This document shows, piece after piece, positions 45,079 to 52,286 of a stretch of DNA of 64,000 nt (its first letter is position 1; the number at the start of each line of letters is the position of its first letter). The position numbers and the translations under genes were made by a program. The stretch is taken from the NCBI GenBank assembly GCA_020403425.1, contig JADBXR010000009.1, positions 1-64,000 on the forward strand, given 5' to 3'. The DNA is from Chitinophagaceae bacterium (GTDB lineage: Bacteria > Bacteroidota > Bacteroidia > Chitinophagales > Chitinophagaceae). Below the pieces are notes generated by a model, which saw nothing but the letters and a program-made list of their open reading frames with translations, did not search any database and had not been told where the DNA came from.

Positions 45079-45822
45079 TTAATACAGTAATTCGGTTTGT
45101 GCCCGTTGGTAATCTTCGGGTATGCCAATATCAATAAAATATCCTTCCTGTTCCATGCCATAGATGTTGCCATCCGTATGGAACCGTTGCAGGAAATCTG
45201 TTTCGAATGAAAATTTCTGTGGCAGGTGTTTGCCCAGTAAACAGGTTTTGTTCACCAGGTATACGCCGCCATTGATCAGTCCTTTCTCAAAGAATTGTTT
45301 TTCCCTGAAACGGGCAATGCTACCGTTATCGGCCAGTTCCACCGACCCGTACCTGCTTACGTTCTGCATGGCTTTCAGCGCCAGTGTGCAACAACTGTTA
45401 TGGGCAAACTGCATGGCTTTCAGCGCCAGTGTGCAACAACTGTTATGGGCAAAATGGAAAGCTGCCTGTGCGGGAATATCTGTCTGGAAGAGGCTATCAC
45501 CATTCACCACCACAAAATCATCCTGTTTTGCCTTTTGGGCAGCGTATTGTATGGCGCCTCCTGTTCCCAGCGGTTCTTCTTCCACCACTATATCGTAAGA
45601 GCCCGCCGGAAGTTCTGCGGCAAGGAAACCGATGAAGGCTTCGGATTTATAGCCCAATGAAAAGATGAAATGCGTGATGCCCTGTTGTTGCAGGTGACGG
45701 ATCACATAGGCCACAAAAGGCCGGCCATTCACCGGTGCCATACATTTGGGCAATTCAGGAACGGCTTCCCGTAAACGGGTACCCAGACCACCTGCCAGTA
45801 CAATAGCTTCGGTCACCTGCAT
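45079..45822 (-). CDS. hddC: Heptose 1-phosphate nucleotidyltransferase with internal 15-residue duplication
   Basis: 247 residues. LAGGLGTRLREAVPELPKCM is the nucleotidyltransferase signature, VVEEEPLGTGGAIQYAAQK and VVNGDSLFQTDI follow. It activates D-glycero-alpha-D-manno-heptose 1-phosphate, probably to the GDP sugar given the HddA partner. Residues 124-138 and 139-153 are the same 15 residues twice (FAHNSCCTLALKAMQ), caused by a perfect 45-bp tandem duplication. In normal members TLALK is one strand leading straight to NVSRYGSVEL, so the extra copy should disturb the core fold. The start codon overlaps the gmhA stop (ATGA). Confidence 0.88.
   Translation of the reverse strand: MQVTEAIVLAGGLGTRLREAVPELPKCMAPVNGRPFVAYVIRHLQQQGITHFIFSLGYKSEAFIGFLAAELPAGSYDIVVEEEPLGTGGAIQYAAQKAKQDDFVVVNGDSLFQTDIPAQAAFHFAHNSCCTLALKAMQFAHNSCCTLALKAMQNVSRYGSVELADNGSIARFREKQFFEKGLINGGVYLVNKTCLLGKHLPQKFSFETDFLQRFHTDGNIYGMEQEGYFIDIGIPEDYQRAQTELLY
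45364..45453 (-). repeat. Perfect 45-bp tandem duplication inside hddC
   Basis: 45364-45408 and 45409-45453 are identical over 45 bp. The length is a multiple of three so the frame is kept. No divergence between copies means a very recent event or an assembly artefact. Confidence 0.95.
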
Positions 45823-46397
45823 CAGCCGAATATTTTAGCTTCCACCAGTTCGCAGATGATATGGCCCACCATGATATGGCTTTCCTGTATCCTGGGCGTA
45901 TCGGAAGAAGGGACATTCAACAGGTAATCGCCGGCATCCTTCATCTTGCCGCCGCTGGCGCCGGTAAAACCGATGGTGATCACTTTTTTGGCCCTGGCTG
46001 CCTCAAAAGCATTCAGGATATTCTTTGAATTGCCGGAAGTGCTCAACCCGATTAGTACATCCCCTTCTTCGCAGATGCCTTCTACCAGGCGTGAATAGAT
46101 CACATCGTAACTGTAATCATTGGCCACGGCCGTCAGGTAAGATGAGTTGCAATGCAGTGCTTCGGAAGGCAATGCTTTCCGGTCTTTGTAGAACCTGCCA
46201 GAAAATTCAGCGGCCAGGTGCTGGGCATCGGCAGCACTTCCGCCATTACCGCAGAACAGTACTTTTTTCCCGTTCTGAAAAGCCTTGGTGACCACTTCGG
46301 TCACCTGCTCAATGGTCTGCAGAAAAGCGGTATCTGCCAGTATCTGTTGTTTTACATCGATCGATGCGCTGATGATGTTTGCTATCTTCGGGTTCAT
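45822..46397 (-). CDS. gmhA: D-sedoheptulose 7-phosphate isomerase
   Basis: 191 residues. SIS-domain features: LFCGNGGSAADAQHLAAEFS (substrate phosphate and zinc His), LIGLSTSGNSKNILNAFEAA, and IQESHIMVGHIICELVE. It makes D-glycero-D-manno-heptose 7-phosphate from sedoheptulose 7-phosphate, the first step of the heptose pathway. It overlaps hddC by one base and follows hddA by 21 bp. Confidence 0.95.
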   Translation of the reverse strand: MNPKIANIISASIDVKQQILADTAFLQTIEQVTEVVTKAFQNGKKVLFCGNGGSAADAQHLAAEFSGRFYKDRKALPSEALHCNSSYLTAVANDYSYDVIYSRLVEGICEEGDVLIGLSTSGNSKNILNAFEAARAKKVITIGFTGASGGKMKDAGDYLLNVPSSDTPRIQESHIMVGHIICELVEAKIFG

Positions 46398-46418
46398 GCG
46401 TCGTTGTTTCGCCGGATG

Positions 46419-47444
46419 CTACTGTGCGGTCCAGCTGGTTAAACCATGTTGTGTGAATTGATAGGGATTGATCTTCCCGCCAAAGGTATTCAATGTCTCA
46501 ATAACCTTGTACCGGGTGTTGCCGGGGCAATAAAAGATCATGAATCCGCCACCGCCCGCACCGCTGATCTTACCACCCGTGGCGCCAGCCTGAATGGCGG
46601 CCTCATAAATGGCGTCGATAGAAGGGTTGGAGATATTGGCGGCCATATTCTTCTTCTGCCGGAAACCGTAATCCAGGATCTCGCCAATGGCCCCCAGTTT
46701 ACCTACCAGCAAGGCTTCTTTCATCATCCTTGCCTGTTCTTTTAGCTGGTGCATGGCTTCGATGCTTTTGGCGTTGTTCTCCTTCACGTTCCGTTGTTGT
46801 TCGGTGATGATCGAGGCCGATTCACGTGTGGTGGCAGTAAAATACAGCACCAGGTTGTTCTCCAGCTCGTTCAGGTATTCCTGTTTGATGCGGAGCGGGT
46901 TCACGATCACTTTATCATTGCCATAGAACTCCATGAAATTGAAGCCGCCGAATGTGGCCGCATACTGGTCCTGCCTACCGCCGGCCAGTTGCAGGTCACT
47001 GCGTTCGATCTCATAAGCATAATGGGCCATGTCATATTCTCCTAACGGCAGCTTCAGCATTTCGGCAAAAGCACCGATGATGGCCACCACCAGGGTAGAG
47101 GAAGTGCCCAGTCCACTGCCGGCAGGGGCATCCACAAAAGTGGACAATCGCAAACCCTGCAGGGTAAATGGATGGTCTTTCTGGATTCGGTTATACACAC
47201 CTTTCAGCAGGTCCAGCTCTCCTGTAATGGGTAATTGGTTCGCCCAGTCGAAGCATTGTTGCTGTTGTTTGTCCACCGAAAACAGATGGATCTTTCCATC
47301 ATTGGTGGGTTCGATGGTGGCATGTGCGTGGAGGGAGAGGGTAGCGTTCAGGATAGCACCGCCGTATTGGTCGCAGTAGGGACTTACATCCGTGCCGCCA
47401 CCAGCCAGTCCGATGCGTAAAGGAGCTTTGCTGCGGTAGATCAT
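46419..47444 (-). CDS. hddA: D-glycero-alpha-D-manno-heptose 7-phosphate kinase (GHMP family)
   Basis: 341 residues. APLRIGLAGGGTDVSPYCDQ at the N-terminus, the GHMP phosphate loop PAGSGLGTSS at 107-116, and the C-terminal GGKISGAGGGGFMIFYCP. It phosphorylates C1 of heptose 7-phosphate with the alpha configuration, which leads to GDP-heptose (not the ADP route through HldE). It is the first gene of the heptose set, 27 bp after the glycosyltransferase gene. Confidence 0.92.
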   Translation of the reverse strand: MIYRSKAPLRIGLAGGGTDVSPYCDQYGGAILNATLSLHAHATIEPTNDGKIHLFSVDKQQQQCFDWANQLPITGELDLLKGVYNRIQKDHPFTLQGLRLSTFVDAPAGSGLGTSSTLVVAIIGAFAEMLKLPLGEYDMAHYAYEIERSDLQLAGGRQDQYAATFGGFNFMEFYGNDKVIVNPLRIKQEYLNELENNLVLYFTATTRESASIITEQQRNVKENNAKSIEAMHQLKEQARMMKEALLVGKLGAIGEILDYGFRQKKNMAANISNPSIDAIYEAAIQAGATGGKISGAGGGGFMIFYCPGNTRYKVIETLNTFGGKINPYQFTQHGLTSWTAQ

Positions 47445-47471
47445 TGCTTGCCTGGTTAAGGCCGGAACCGG

Positions 47472-48605
47472 TTAGACTGATTGTTTTGCCATTTCTTCAA
47501 TGGCGGCGGCCAGCTGGTTCCAGCTGTACTTTTTCTTTTCTTCGCGAAGATGGGGCAAAAAATAGTCTTCACCTAATTCATAGAGGCGAAGGATACCGCT
47601 GGCAATGGCTTCCGGATCGGGTTCTGTAACAATGCCCACTTTGCCATCCGGAACCAGGTCGGGCAGGCCACCTACATTGGTCACCAGCATGGGTTTTTCA
47701 AAATGATAGGCCAATGGGGTCACACCGCTCTGGGTGGCATTTCTGTAAGGTTGTATCACAAAGTCGGCAGCGCTGAGATAATAGCGCACTTCGCTGTCAG
47801 GGATGAAATCGGTACGAAGGATGAGTTGACCGGCTATGCCCAATCTCTCGATGAGGGCGTCATATTCTTCCCGTTTCTCATAGAACTCGCCCGCTACCAG
47901 TAACCGGATGCCTGCTTGTTGGATCCTCTTATCCTGTATGGCTTCGAAAAGCAGGTCCAGGCCCTTGTATTTTCGGATGAATCCAAAGAACAGGATGATC
48001 TTGTCTCCGGCAGGTAGCGATAAGTGTTCGCGGGCCTGGTCCTTGGCAACGGATCCCCCAAAATTGTCATAGAGCGGGTGTACCACCTGTTTGGCAGCCT
48101 TATCCGTGAACAGTGCCAGGTCCTTTTTCACTTTCTCACTCATGGTGATGAAAGCGTGGATCGGCTGAACAAAATATTGGGTAAAGGCTTTGTCGCCCGG
48201 ACGGTGTTCATGCGGTATCGCATTGTCGGCGATACAGATCAGTTTGGTGAAGCCATTTTTACGAACTTTTCGCAGAATGGTGCCCAGGCAAGGGCCCATC
48301 AGCGGAAGCCAGTAACGGACGATCACCAGGTCGGGACGCATCTTCTTCAGCTCGTTACCCACTTTCAGCCAGTTCAATGGGTTGACGGAGTTGATGCAGA
48401 CCTTGATCTTCAGGTCGGCTGGTGCGGGCTCAGTGGAATATTGTGTGGTCCCAGGGAACAGGAAATCCGGGTATTGTAAGGAAAAGGTATAGATAGCAGC
48501 ATCATAACCCTGTGCCATGAATTCACGGGCAAGCCTTTCATCAAATGAGGCAAGACCGCCACGCAGTGGCCAGGCAGGTCCGATGATGATGACTTTTTTC
48601 GACAC
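47472..48605 (-). CDS. Glycosyltransferase, GT-B fold (family 4-like)
   Basis: 377 residues. IIGPAWPLRGGLASFDERLA is the usual start of a Bacteroidota group of GT4 enzymes; KIILFFGFIRKYKGLDLLFE and SGVTPLAYHFEKPMLVTNVG (with the E of the EX7E region nearby) are the donor-binding parts. It probably adds a sugar, perhaps the GDP-heptose made by the adjacent genes, to a surface polysaccharide or lipid. Confidence 0.9.
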   Translation of the reverse strand: MSKKVIIIGPAWPLRGGLASFDERLAREFMAQGYDAAIYTFSLQYPDFLFPGTTQYSTEPAPADLKIKVCINSVNPLNWLKVGNELKKMRPDLVIVRYWLPLMGPCLGTILRKVRKNGFTKLICIADNAIPHEHRPGDKAFTQYFVQPIHAFITMSEKVKKDLALFTDKAAKQVVHPLYDNFGGSVAKDQAREHLSLPAGDKIILFFGFIRKYKGLDLLFEAIQDKRIQQAGIRLLVAGEFYEKREEYDALIERLGIAGQLILRTDFIPDSEVRYYLSAADFVIQPYRNATQSGVTPLAYHFEKPMLVTNVGGLPDLVPDGKVGIVTEPDPEAIASGILRLYELGEDYFLPHLREEKKKYSWNQLAAAIEEMAKQSV

Positions 48606-48610
48606 GATGT

Positions 48611-48701
48611 AAAATTCAAGAGTTAAAATTCAAAATTCAAAAGTCAAAAATCAAAAGGGCAGGATACTTGTTTTAGTTTTTACTTTTGAATTTTGAATTT
48701 T
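48611..48701. repeat. A/T-rich heptad array forming a long inverted repeat
   Basis: Seven 7-base units: AAAATTC, AAGAGTT, AAAATTC, AAAATTC, AAAAGTC, AAAAATC, AAAAGGG (48611-48659). After a short spacer the inverse word series appears (TTTTTAC, TTTTGAA, TTTTGAA, TTTTGAT). The arms 48625-48644 and 48682-48701 are exact reverse complements over 20 bp. It fills the gap between the two glycosyltransferase genes and may end transcription of the upstream one. Confidence 0.75.
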
Positions 48702-48711
48702 GATTTTTGAA

Positions 48712-49656
48712 TTATTCCAATCCTAATTTGGTTTCGATCAGGTAACTGTTCCTTTCCGGGGCATTACGCGCAATGAGTTCGGCAACGAATCCTGTGAGGA
48801 AGAGTTGCATACCGATGATCATGGTGGTAAGGGCTATGTAGAAAGAAGGACGATTGGTAAGACTGAAATCCTCTGCCATGAATTTGGCCGCGATCAGGTA
48901 AACGCTTGATCCCAGGCCGATCAGGAAGAACAGGGTACCGAGGAGTCCGAAGAACTGCATGGGTCTTTTCCCGAATTTGCCGAGGAACATGATGGTGGCC
49001 AGGTCCAGGAACCCGTTCACAAAACGCTGCCAGCCGAATTTGGTGACGCCGTATTTGCGCGGACGGTGCTCCACTACTTTTTCGCCGATCTTGCGGAAAC
49101 CGCTCCATTTGGCCAGTATCGGTATGTAACGGTGCATCTCTCCATATACTTCGATGCTCTTGATCACTTTGCGTTTGTATGACTTGAGGCCACAGTTGAA
49201 ATCATGCAGCTGTATCCCCGAATTGAAACGGGCGGCCGCATTGAACAATTTGGAAGGCAGGTTCTTGGTCAGGGTATTGTCGTAGCGTTTCTTTTTCCAG
49301 CCGCTCACCATATCGTAACCATCCTCAATGATCATTCGGCGTAATTCGGGTATCTCATCGGGGGAGTCCTGCATGTCTGCATCCATCGTGATCACCACAT
49401 CGCCATGAGCGGCTTTGAAGCCTTCATTCAGAGCGGCCGATTTACCATAATTACGCTGGAACTTGATACCCTTGAAATTTGGGTTCTCCCGGGATTTCCT
49501 TTCAATGAAGGCCCAACTGTCATCCGTACTGCCGTCATCTACCAGGATCACTTCATAGGACAGTTGGTTGTTTGTCACAACCGATTCTATCCAACTGCAT
49601 AATTCCGGCAGGGATTCATCCTCGTTGATCAGGGGTATAACGATTGATACATCCAT
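48712..49656 (-). CDS. Membrane-bound GT2 glycosyltransferase (DPM1/GtrB-like)
   Basis: 314 residues. Catalytic GT-A domain at 1-225: VSIVIPLINEDESLPELCSW, VILVDDGSTDDSW, VITMDADMQDSPDEIPE (DxD) and YDMVSGWKKKR. Two C-terminal membrane helices (MQFFGLLGTLFFLIGLGSSV, YIALTTMIIGMQLFLTGFVA). These enzymes charge undecaprenyl or other polyprenyl phosphate with a sugar. DUF4199 and pyrC lie directly upstream (gaps 9 and 6 bp). Confidence 0.92.
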   Translation of the reverse strand: MDVSIVIPLINEDESLPELCSWIESVVTNNQLSYEVILVDDGSTDDSWAFIERKSRENPNFKGIKFQRNYGKSAALNEGFKAAHGDVVITMDADMQDSPDEIPELRRMIIEDGYDMVSGWKKKRYDNTLTKNLPSKLFNAAARFNSGIQLHDFNCGLKSYKRKVIKSIEVYGEMHRYIPILAKWSGFRKIGEKVVEHRPRKYGVTKFGWQRFVNGFLDLATIMFLGKFGKRPMQFFGLLGTLFFLIGLGSSVYLIAAKFMAEDFSLTNRPSFYIALTTMIIGMQLFLTGFVAELIARNAPERNSYLIETKLGLE

Positions 49657-49665
49657 AATACTAAG

Positions 49666-50202
49666 TTAGTCGACAAATTTTTCTTCCTTGCGGATCACCA
49701 GTGAGATCAACAGGCTTTTGATGAAATCCCAGATAAGGAACAGGCCTGTACCGAGTAAGATCTTGCTGAATCCGGTGCCTTTGGCACCTTCTTCCATACC
49801 CGACTTCATGGCTTTTTCAATATCATCCTCTGATGCACCGAATTTCTCCATCATCGCACGGGTCTTTTCCAGACCTACCTGTACCGATTTTTGGGTCAGT
49901 TCTTTGTCGATCAGGTTATACAGCACATAAGTGGCAATAGCTGTGATGACCGCTACCACCACATAACTCAAAAAAGTGAATTTCAAAGCCTGAGAGAATG
50001 GCAGGAGCCCGTCATTCTGTTTCTTGATCTGTAATCCGGCAAAGATCAGGATGGCGATCATGAAGGGAACAAAATTGCCCCAGAACTGGAATGACACAAA
50101 CGTGTTCAGTCCTGCAGCCCATGATCCGTACATGAGTAATACGGCGATCAGACCGTTTATGCTTCCCCATTTGATGCCTTCATTGACAATATTGACTTTC
50201 AT
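49666..50202 (-). CDS. DUF4199 membrane protein
   Basis: 178 residues with four hydrophobic segments (GLIAVLLMYGSWAAGL, FVPFMIAILIFAGLQI, FTFLSYVVVAVITAIATYVL, ILLGTGLFLIWDFIKSLLIS) separated by a charged loop that holds FGASEDDIEKAMKSGMEEG. DUF4199 is a Bacteroidota family of unknown function often placed near dihydroorotase and GT2 genes, as here. Confidence 0.88.
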   Translation of the reverse strand: MKVNIVNEGIKWGSINGLIAVLLMYGSWAAGLNTFVSFQFWGNFVPFMIAILIFAGLQIKKQNDGLLPFSQALKFTFLSYVVVAVITAIATYVLYNLIDKELTQKSVQVGLEKTRAMMEKFGASEDDIEKAMKSGMEEGAKGTGFSKILLGTGLFLIWDFIKSLLISLVIRKEEKFVD

Positions 50203-50208
50203 ATGGTA

Positions 50209-51477
50209 TCAGTTTTGGTTGATGGTGAGTTTTCCTTTGTGTACGATCCCCAGCACTTTCCCGTTCAGTTCCTTTTCCAGGAAAGGGGTATTGGCCGATT
50301 TCGTTTTCAGCTGTGTGCGTGAAAGCAGTGTGCGTGTTGATCTGTTGAAGATCGTTAATTCTGCCACAGCACCTTCACTGATATGTGTCGTCGGCAAATG
50401 GAAAATCTTACGTGCTTCTAAGGAAAACAATTGAGCCAGTCTTTCTGCGCTCAGTTCCGGCAGCAGATGATTCACTACAGCAAAACTGGTTTCCAGTCCT
50501 GTCATCCCGTTTTTGGCGTATTCGAATTCACAGGTCTTACTGTCCCAGTCCTGCGGAATGTGGTGCGAAGCGATGCAATCCACTACGCCATTCACCACAG
50601 CCTCACGCAGTGCCAGCATATCGGCTTTGGTTCGTAAAGGCGGGTTCACTTTCAGGTTAGTGTCGTACGACTGCATGTCTTCATCGCAAAAGAACAGATG
50701 ATAGGGCGTGACACTGCAACTGATGTTCAGGCCTTCTTTTTTCGCAGCTTCTATGAAGCGAAGGCTGTTCCGGGTAGATACGCCGGTAATATGGAGCCTT
50801 GATTGCGTGTACCGCAACAGGTCTATATCTCTTTTGATGATCACTTCTTCCGCCAAAGCCGGTATGCCGGGGAGTCCGAGGCGGGTAGAGATCACCCCTT
50901 CATTGATCAGTCCGCCGGCGCCAATGCTCTTATCAAGCGGAACCTGCACCAAAGTACCATCAAAGGCTTTTACATATTGAAGCGCTTTTACAAAAAGACC
51001 GGGTGATTGTACGGGAAGGATGCCGTCTGAGAAAGCAGCAGCGCCGCTTTGTTTCATATCATACATCTCTGCCAGGTCTTTGCCCTCTGTTCCCCGGGTA
51101 ATGGCGCCGAGGGGCTGTATGGTGACCGGTAAGGACCTTGATTTCTGGCAGATATATTCCACTTGTGATTTGCTGTCCACTACCGGCAGGGTATTCGGCA
51201 GCACAAAAACCCGGGTGAATCCGCCCGCTGCTGCTGCTGCTGCCCCGGTTTCCAGTGTTTCCTTGTATTCGTAGCCTGGGTCACAAAAATGGGAGAAGAT
51301 ATCCACCCATCCCTGCGATACCCATGCACCAGCGGCATCGATGATCTCATCAGCTGTATCAGTAATATTCGGAGCGATCTTACTGATCTGTTCTCCATTG
51401 ATCAAAATATCAGTAACCTGTCCATTATAGGGGGAACCCGGATCGGCAATAACCGCCTGCTTTACAAGTATCTTCAT
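50209..51477 (-). CDS. Dihydroorotase homologue with degenerate metal site (PyrC-like, probably non-catalytic)
   Basis: 422 residues with the amidohydrolase fold and the length of type I dihydroorotases (YDTNLKVNPPLRTKADMLAL, EFEYAKNGMTGLETSF). The metal ligands are mostly lost: the usual HxH is F61-S-H63 (DIFSHFCDPG), the mid-barrel His is in VQVPLDKS (Pro), the HxxH-like H of the HIAHxST motif is Gly (LHITGVST), VTPHHL is VTPYHL, and the DHAPH Asp is His (ASHHIPQ). It may be a structural partner of aspartate carbamoyltransferase, like PyrX/PyrC' proteins. An active PyrC would be expected elsewhere. Confidence 0.88.
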   Translation of the reverse strand: MKILVKQAVIADPGSPYNGQVTDILINGEQISKIAPNITDTADEIIDAAGAWVSQGWVDIFSHFCDPGYEYKETLETGAAAAAAGGFTRVFVLPNTLPVVDSKSQVEYICQKSRSLPVTIQPLGAITRGTEGKDLAEMYDMKQSGAAAFSDGILPVQSPGLFVKALQYVKAFDGTLVQVPLDKSIGAGGLINEGVISTRLGLPGIPALAEEVIIKRDIDLLRYTQSRLHITGVSTRNSLRFIEAAKKEGLNISCSVTPYHLFFCDEDMQSYDTNLKVNPPLRTKADMLALREAVVNGVVDCIASHHIPQDWDSKTCEFEYAKNGMTGLETSFAVVNHLLPELSAERLAQLFSLEARKIFHLPTTHISEGAVAELTIFNRSTRTLLSRTQLKTKSANTPFLEKELNGKVLGIVHKGKLTINQN

Positions 51478-51529
51478 GTAGCGGTGGGAAAATTTTCTGC
51501 AATATAACCTGAATTTTTCTTTTACCCCC

Positions 51530-51537
51530 TATATTTG
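51530..51537 (+). promoter_or_regulatory. Promoter -7 box TATATTTG ahead of the tRNA/GIY-YIG locus
   Basis: Perfect TAnnTTTG on the plus strand, 87 bp before the broken tRNA-Pro copy at 51623. On the opposite strand TATATTGC near 51500 could serve the dihydroorotase-like gene. This is the only strong plus-strand promoter before the GIY-YIG gene and the intact tRNA. Confidence 0.5.
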
Positions 51538-51547
51538 CAACCCATTT

Positions 51548-51582
51548 ACTGGATACTGGACACTGGATGCTGGATGCTGGAT
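51548..51582 (+). repeat. Heptanucleotide array, ACTGGAT/GCTGGAT units
   Basis: Five perfect-period 7-base units: ACTGGAT, ACTGGAC, ACTGGAT, GCTGGAT, GCTGGAT; weaker units (AGTTGTC, TGACATT, TGATGTC) continue in phase. The same words in reverse complement form the array at 60624-60679. Confidence 0.75.
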
Positions 51583-51622
51583 AGTTGTCTGACATTTGAT
51601 GTCTGGGTAGGAATGGATTCTT

Positions 51623-51681
51623 TTCGGGACGTAGCGCAGCCCGGTAGCGCGTCCCGCCAGCGGCGGGAGGGAGCGAAGTTC
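51623..51681 (+). pseudogene. Broken tRNA-Pro copy 1: 5' half plus palindrome
   Basis: 51625-51650 is identical to the first 26 bases of the intact tRNA-Pro at 51955 (5' acceptor strand and full D-arm; 28 bp including two bases upstream). The anticodon arm is replaced by the palindrome TCCCGCC-agc-GGCGGGA (51652-51668). A blurred T-arm remnant (GGGAGCGAAGTTC) follows, then it ends. There is no 3' acceptor strand, so it cannot be a working tRNA by itself. Confidence 0.8.
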
Positions 51682-51697
51682 ATTGAGATAAGATAAT

Positions 51698-51943
51698 ATG
51701 GAATTTGTGGTCTACATATTATTCAGTGTTACCCTGCAGAAGTATTATGTGGGTCAGACAAGTCAGTTAGGAAACAGGTTAGATGACCACAATTCGGGGA
51801 AAGCAGCGTTCACATCAAAAGGCATTCCCTGGAAAATAGTTCATTATTTCCCTTGTGCTACAAGGTCTGAAGCTGTTAGATTGGAAGCTTCGATCAAAAA
51901 AAGAGGGATTAAAAGATATTTACAGGATAAAAATATTCTGTAA
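51698..51943 (+). CDS. Small stand-alone GIY-YIG nuclease-domain protein
   Basis: 81 residues, one GIY-YIG domain and nothing else. VYI (5-7) and YVG (17-19) are the signature strands, R27 (GNRLDDHN) and E63 (AVRLEASIKK) the expected catalytic Arg and Glu. Families of this size (UPF0213/URI-like) occur in many copies in Bacteroidota. It lies between two copies of the 5' half of tRNA-Pro and stops 11 bp before the intact tRNA, which suggests a mobile or tRNA-targeting nuclease; that link is inferred. No Shine-Dalgarno sequence precedes it. Confidence 0.88.
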   Translation: MEFVVYILFSVTLQKYYVGQTSQLGNRLDDHNSGKAAFTSKGIPWKIVHYFPCATRSEAVRLEASIKKRGIKRYLQDKNIL

Positions 51944-51954
51944 TTGTTAGAGTT

Positions 51955-52028
51955 CGGGACGTAGCGCAGCCCGGTAGCGCACACGTCTGGGGGGCGTGGG
52001 GTCGCAAGTTCAAATCTTGTCGTCCCGA
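51955..52028 (+). tRNA. tRNA-Pro (anticodon GGG)
   Basis: 74 nt fold as a full cloverleaf: acceptor CGGGACG/CGTCCCG, D-stem GCGC/GCGC with GG in the loop, anticodon stem CACGT/GCGTG with loop CTGGGGG (anticodon GGG), five-base variable region, T-stem GCAAG/CTTGT with loop TTCAAAT, discriminator A. CCA is not encoded. A terminator follows at once. It sits 11 bp after the GIY-YIG stop. Confidence 0.95.
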
Positions 52029-52035
52029 CAAGTAT

Positions 52036-52068
52036 GCCTCGTGGAGTAGATCCACGGGGCTTTTTTTT
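52036..52068 (+). terminator. Terminator of tRNA-Pro
   Basis: A 10-bp stem GCCTCGTGGA / TCCACGGGGC (one G-T pair), loop GTAGA, followed by eight T. A near copy of this hairpin closes broken tRNA copy 3. Confidence 0.9.
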
Positions 52069-52095
52069 GCTTTGTACTGATGTGAAATTCATGAG

Positions 52096-52169
52096 TAACG
52101 GTAGCGTATCCCGCCATCGGCGGGAGGGTCGCAAGTTTCCCGCTGAAAGCGGGATCGTCCCGACAAGTA
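52096..52169 (+). pseudogene. Broken tRNA-Pro copy 3: 3' half with two palindromic arm replacements
   Basis: The segments CGGTAGCG (end of D-arm), GGGTCGCAAGTT (variable region and T-stem) and TCGTCCCGACAAGTA (3' acceptor and flank) match the intact tRNA-Pro in order. The anticodon arm is replaced by TCCCGCC-atc-GGCGGGA (52109-52125) and the T-loop side by TCCCGCT-gaa-AGCGGGA (52138-52154). The 5' acceptor strand is missing. Copy 1 has the 5' part and this copy the 3' part. Confidence 0.8.
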
Positions 52170-52170
52170 A

Positions 52171-52201
52171 ACCTCGTGGAGTACTTCCACGAGGTTTTTT
52201 T
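52171..52201 (+). terminator. Terminator after broken tRNA copy 3
   Basis: A 10-bp perfect stem ACCTCGTGGA / TCCACGAGGT with loop GTACT and a T-run. It is clearly a duplicate of the tRNA-Pro terminator at 52036. Confidence 0.88.
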
Positions 52202-52230
52202 ATATAACGGCATTGTTCCCGGCTGGACAT

Positions 52231-52257
52231 AAAAAAGCCATCTTTTCAGGGATGGCT
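52231..52257 (-). terminator. Terminator of ndk
   Basis: On the minus strand AGCCATC-(8 nt)-GATGGCT is followed by six T. It lies about 30 bp past the ndk stop. Confidence 0.8.
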
Positions 52258-52286
52258 CTTTCATTCATCAGTATAGTTGTTCCTAT

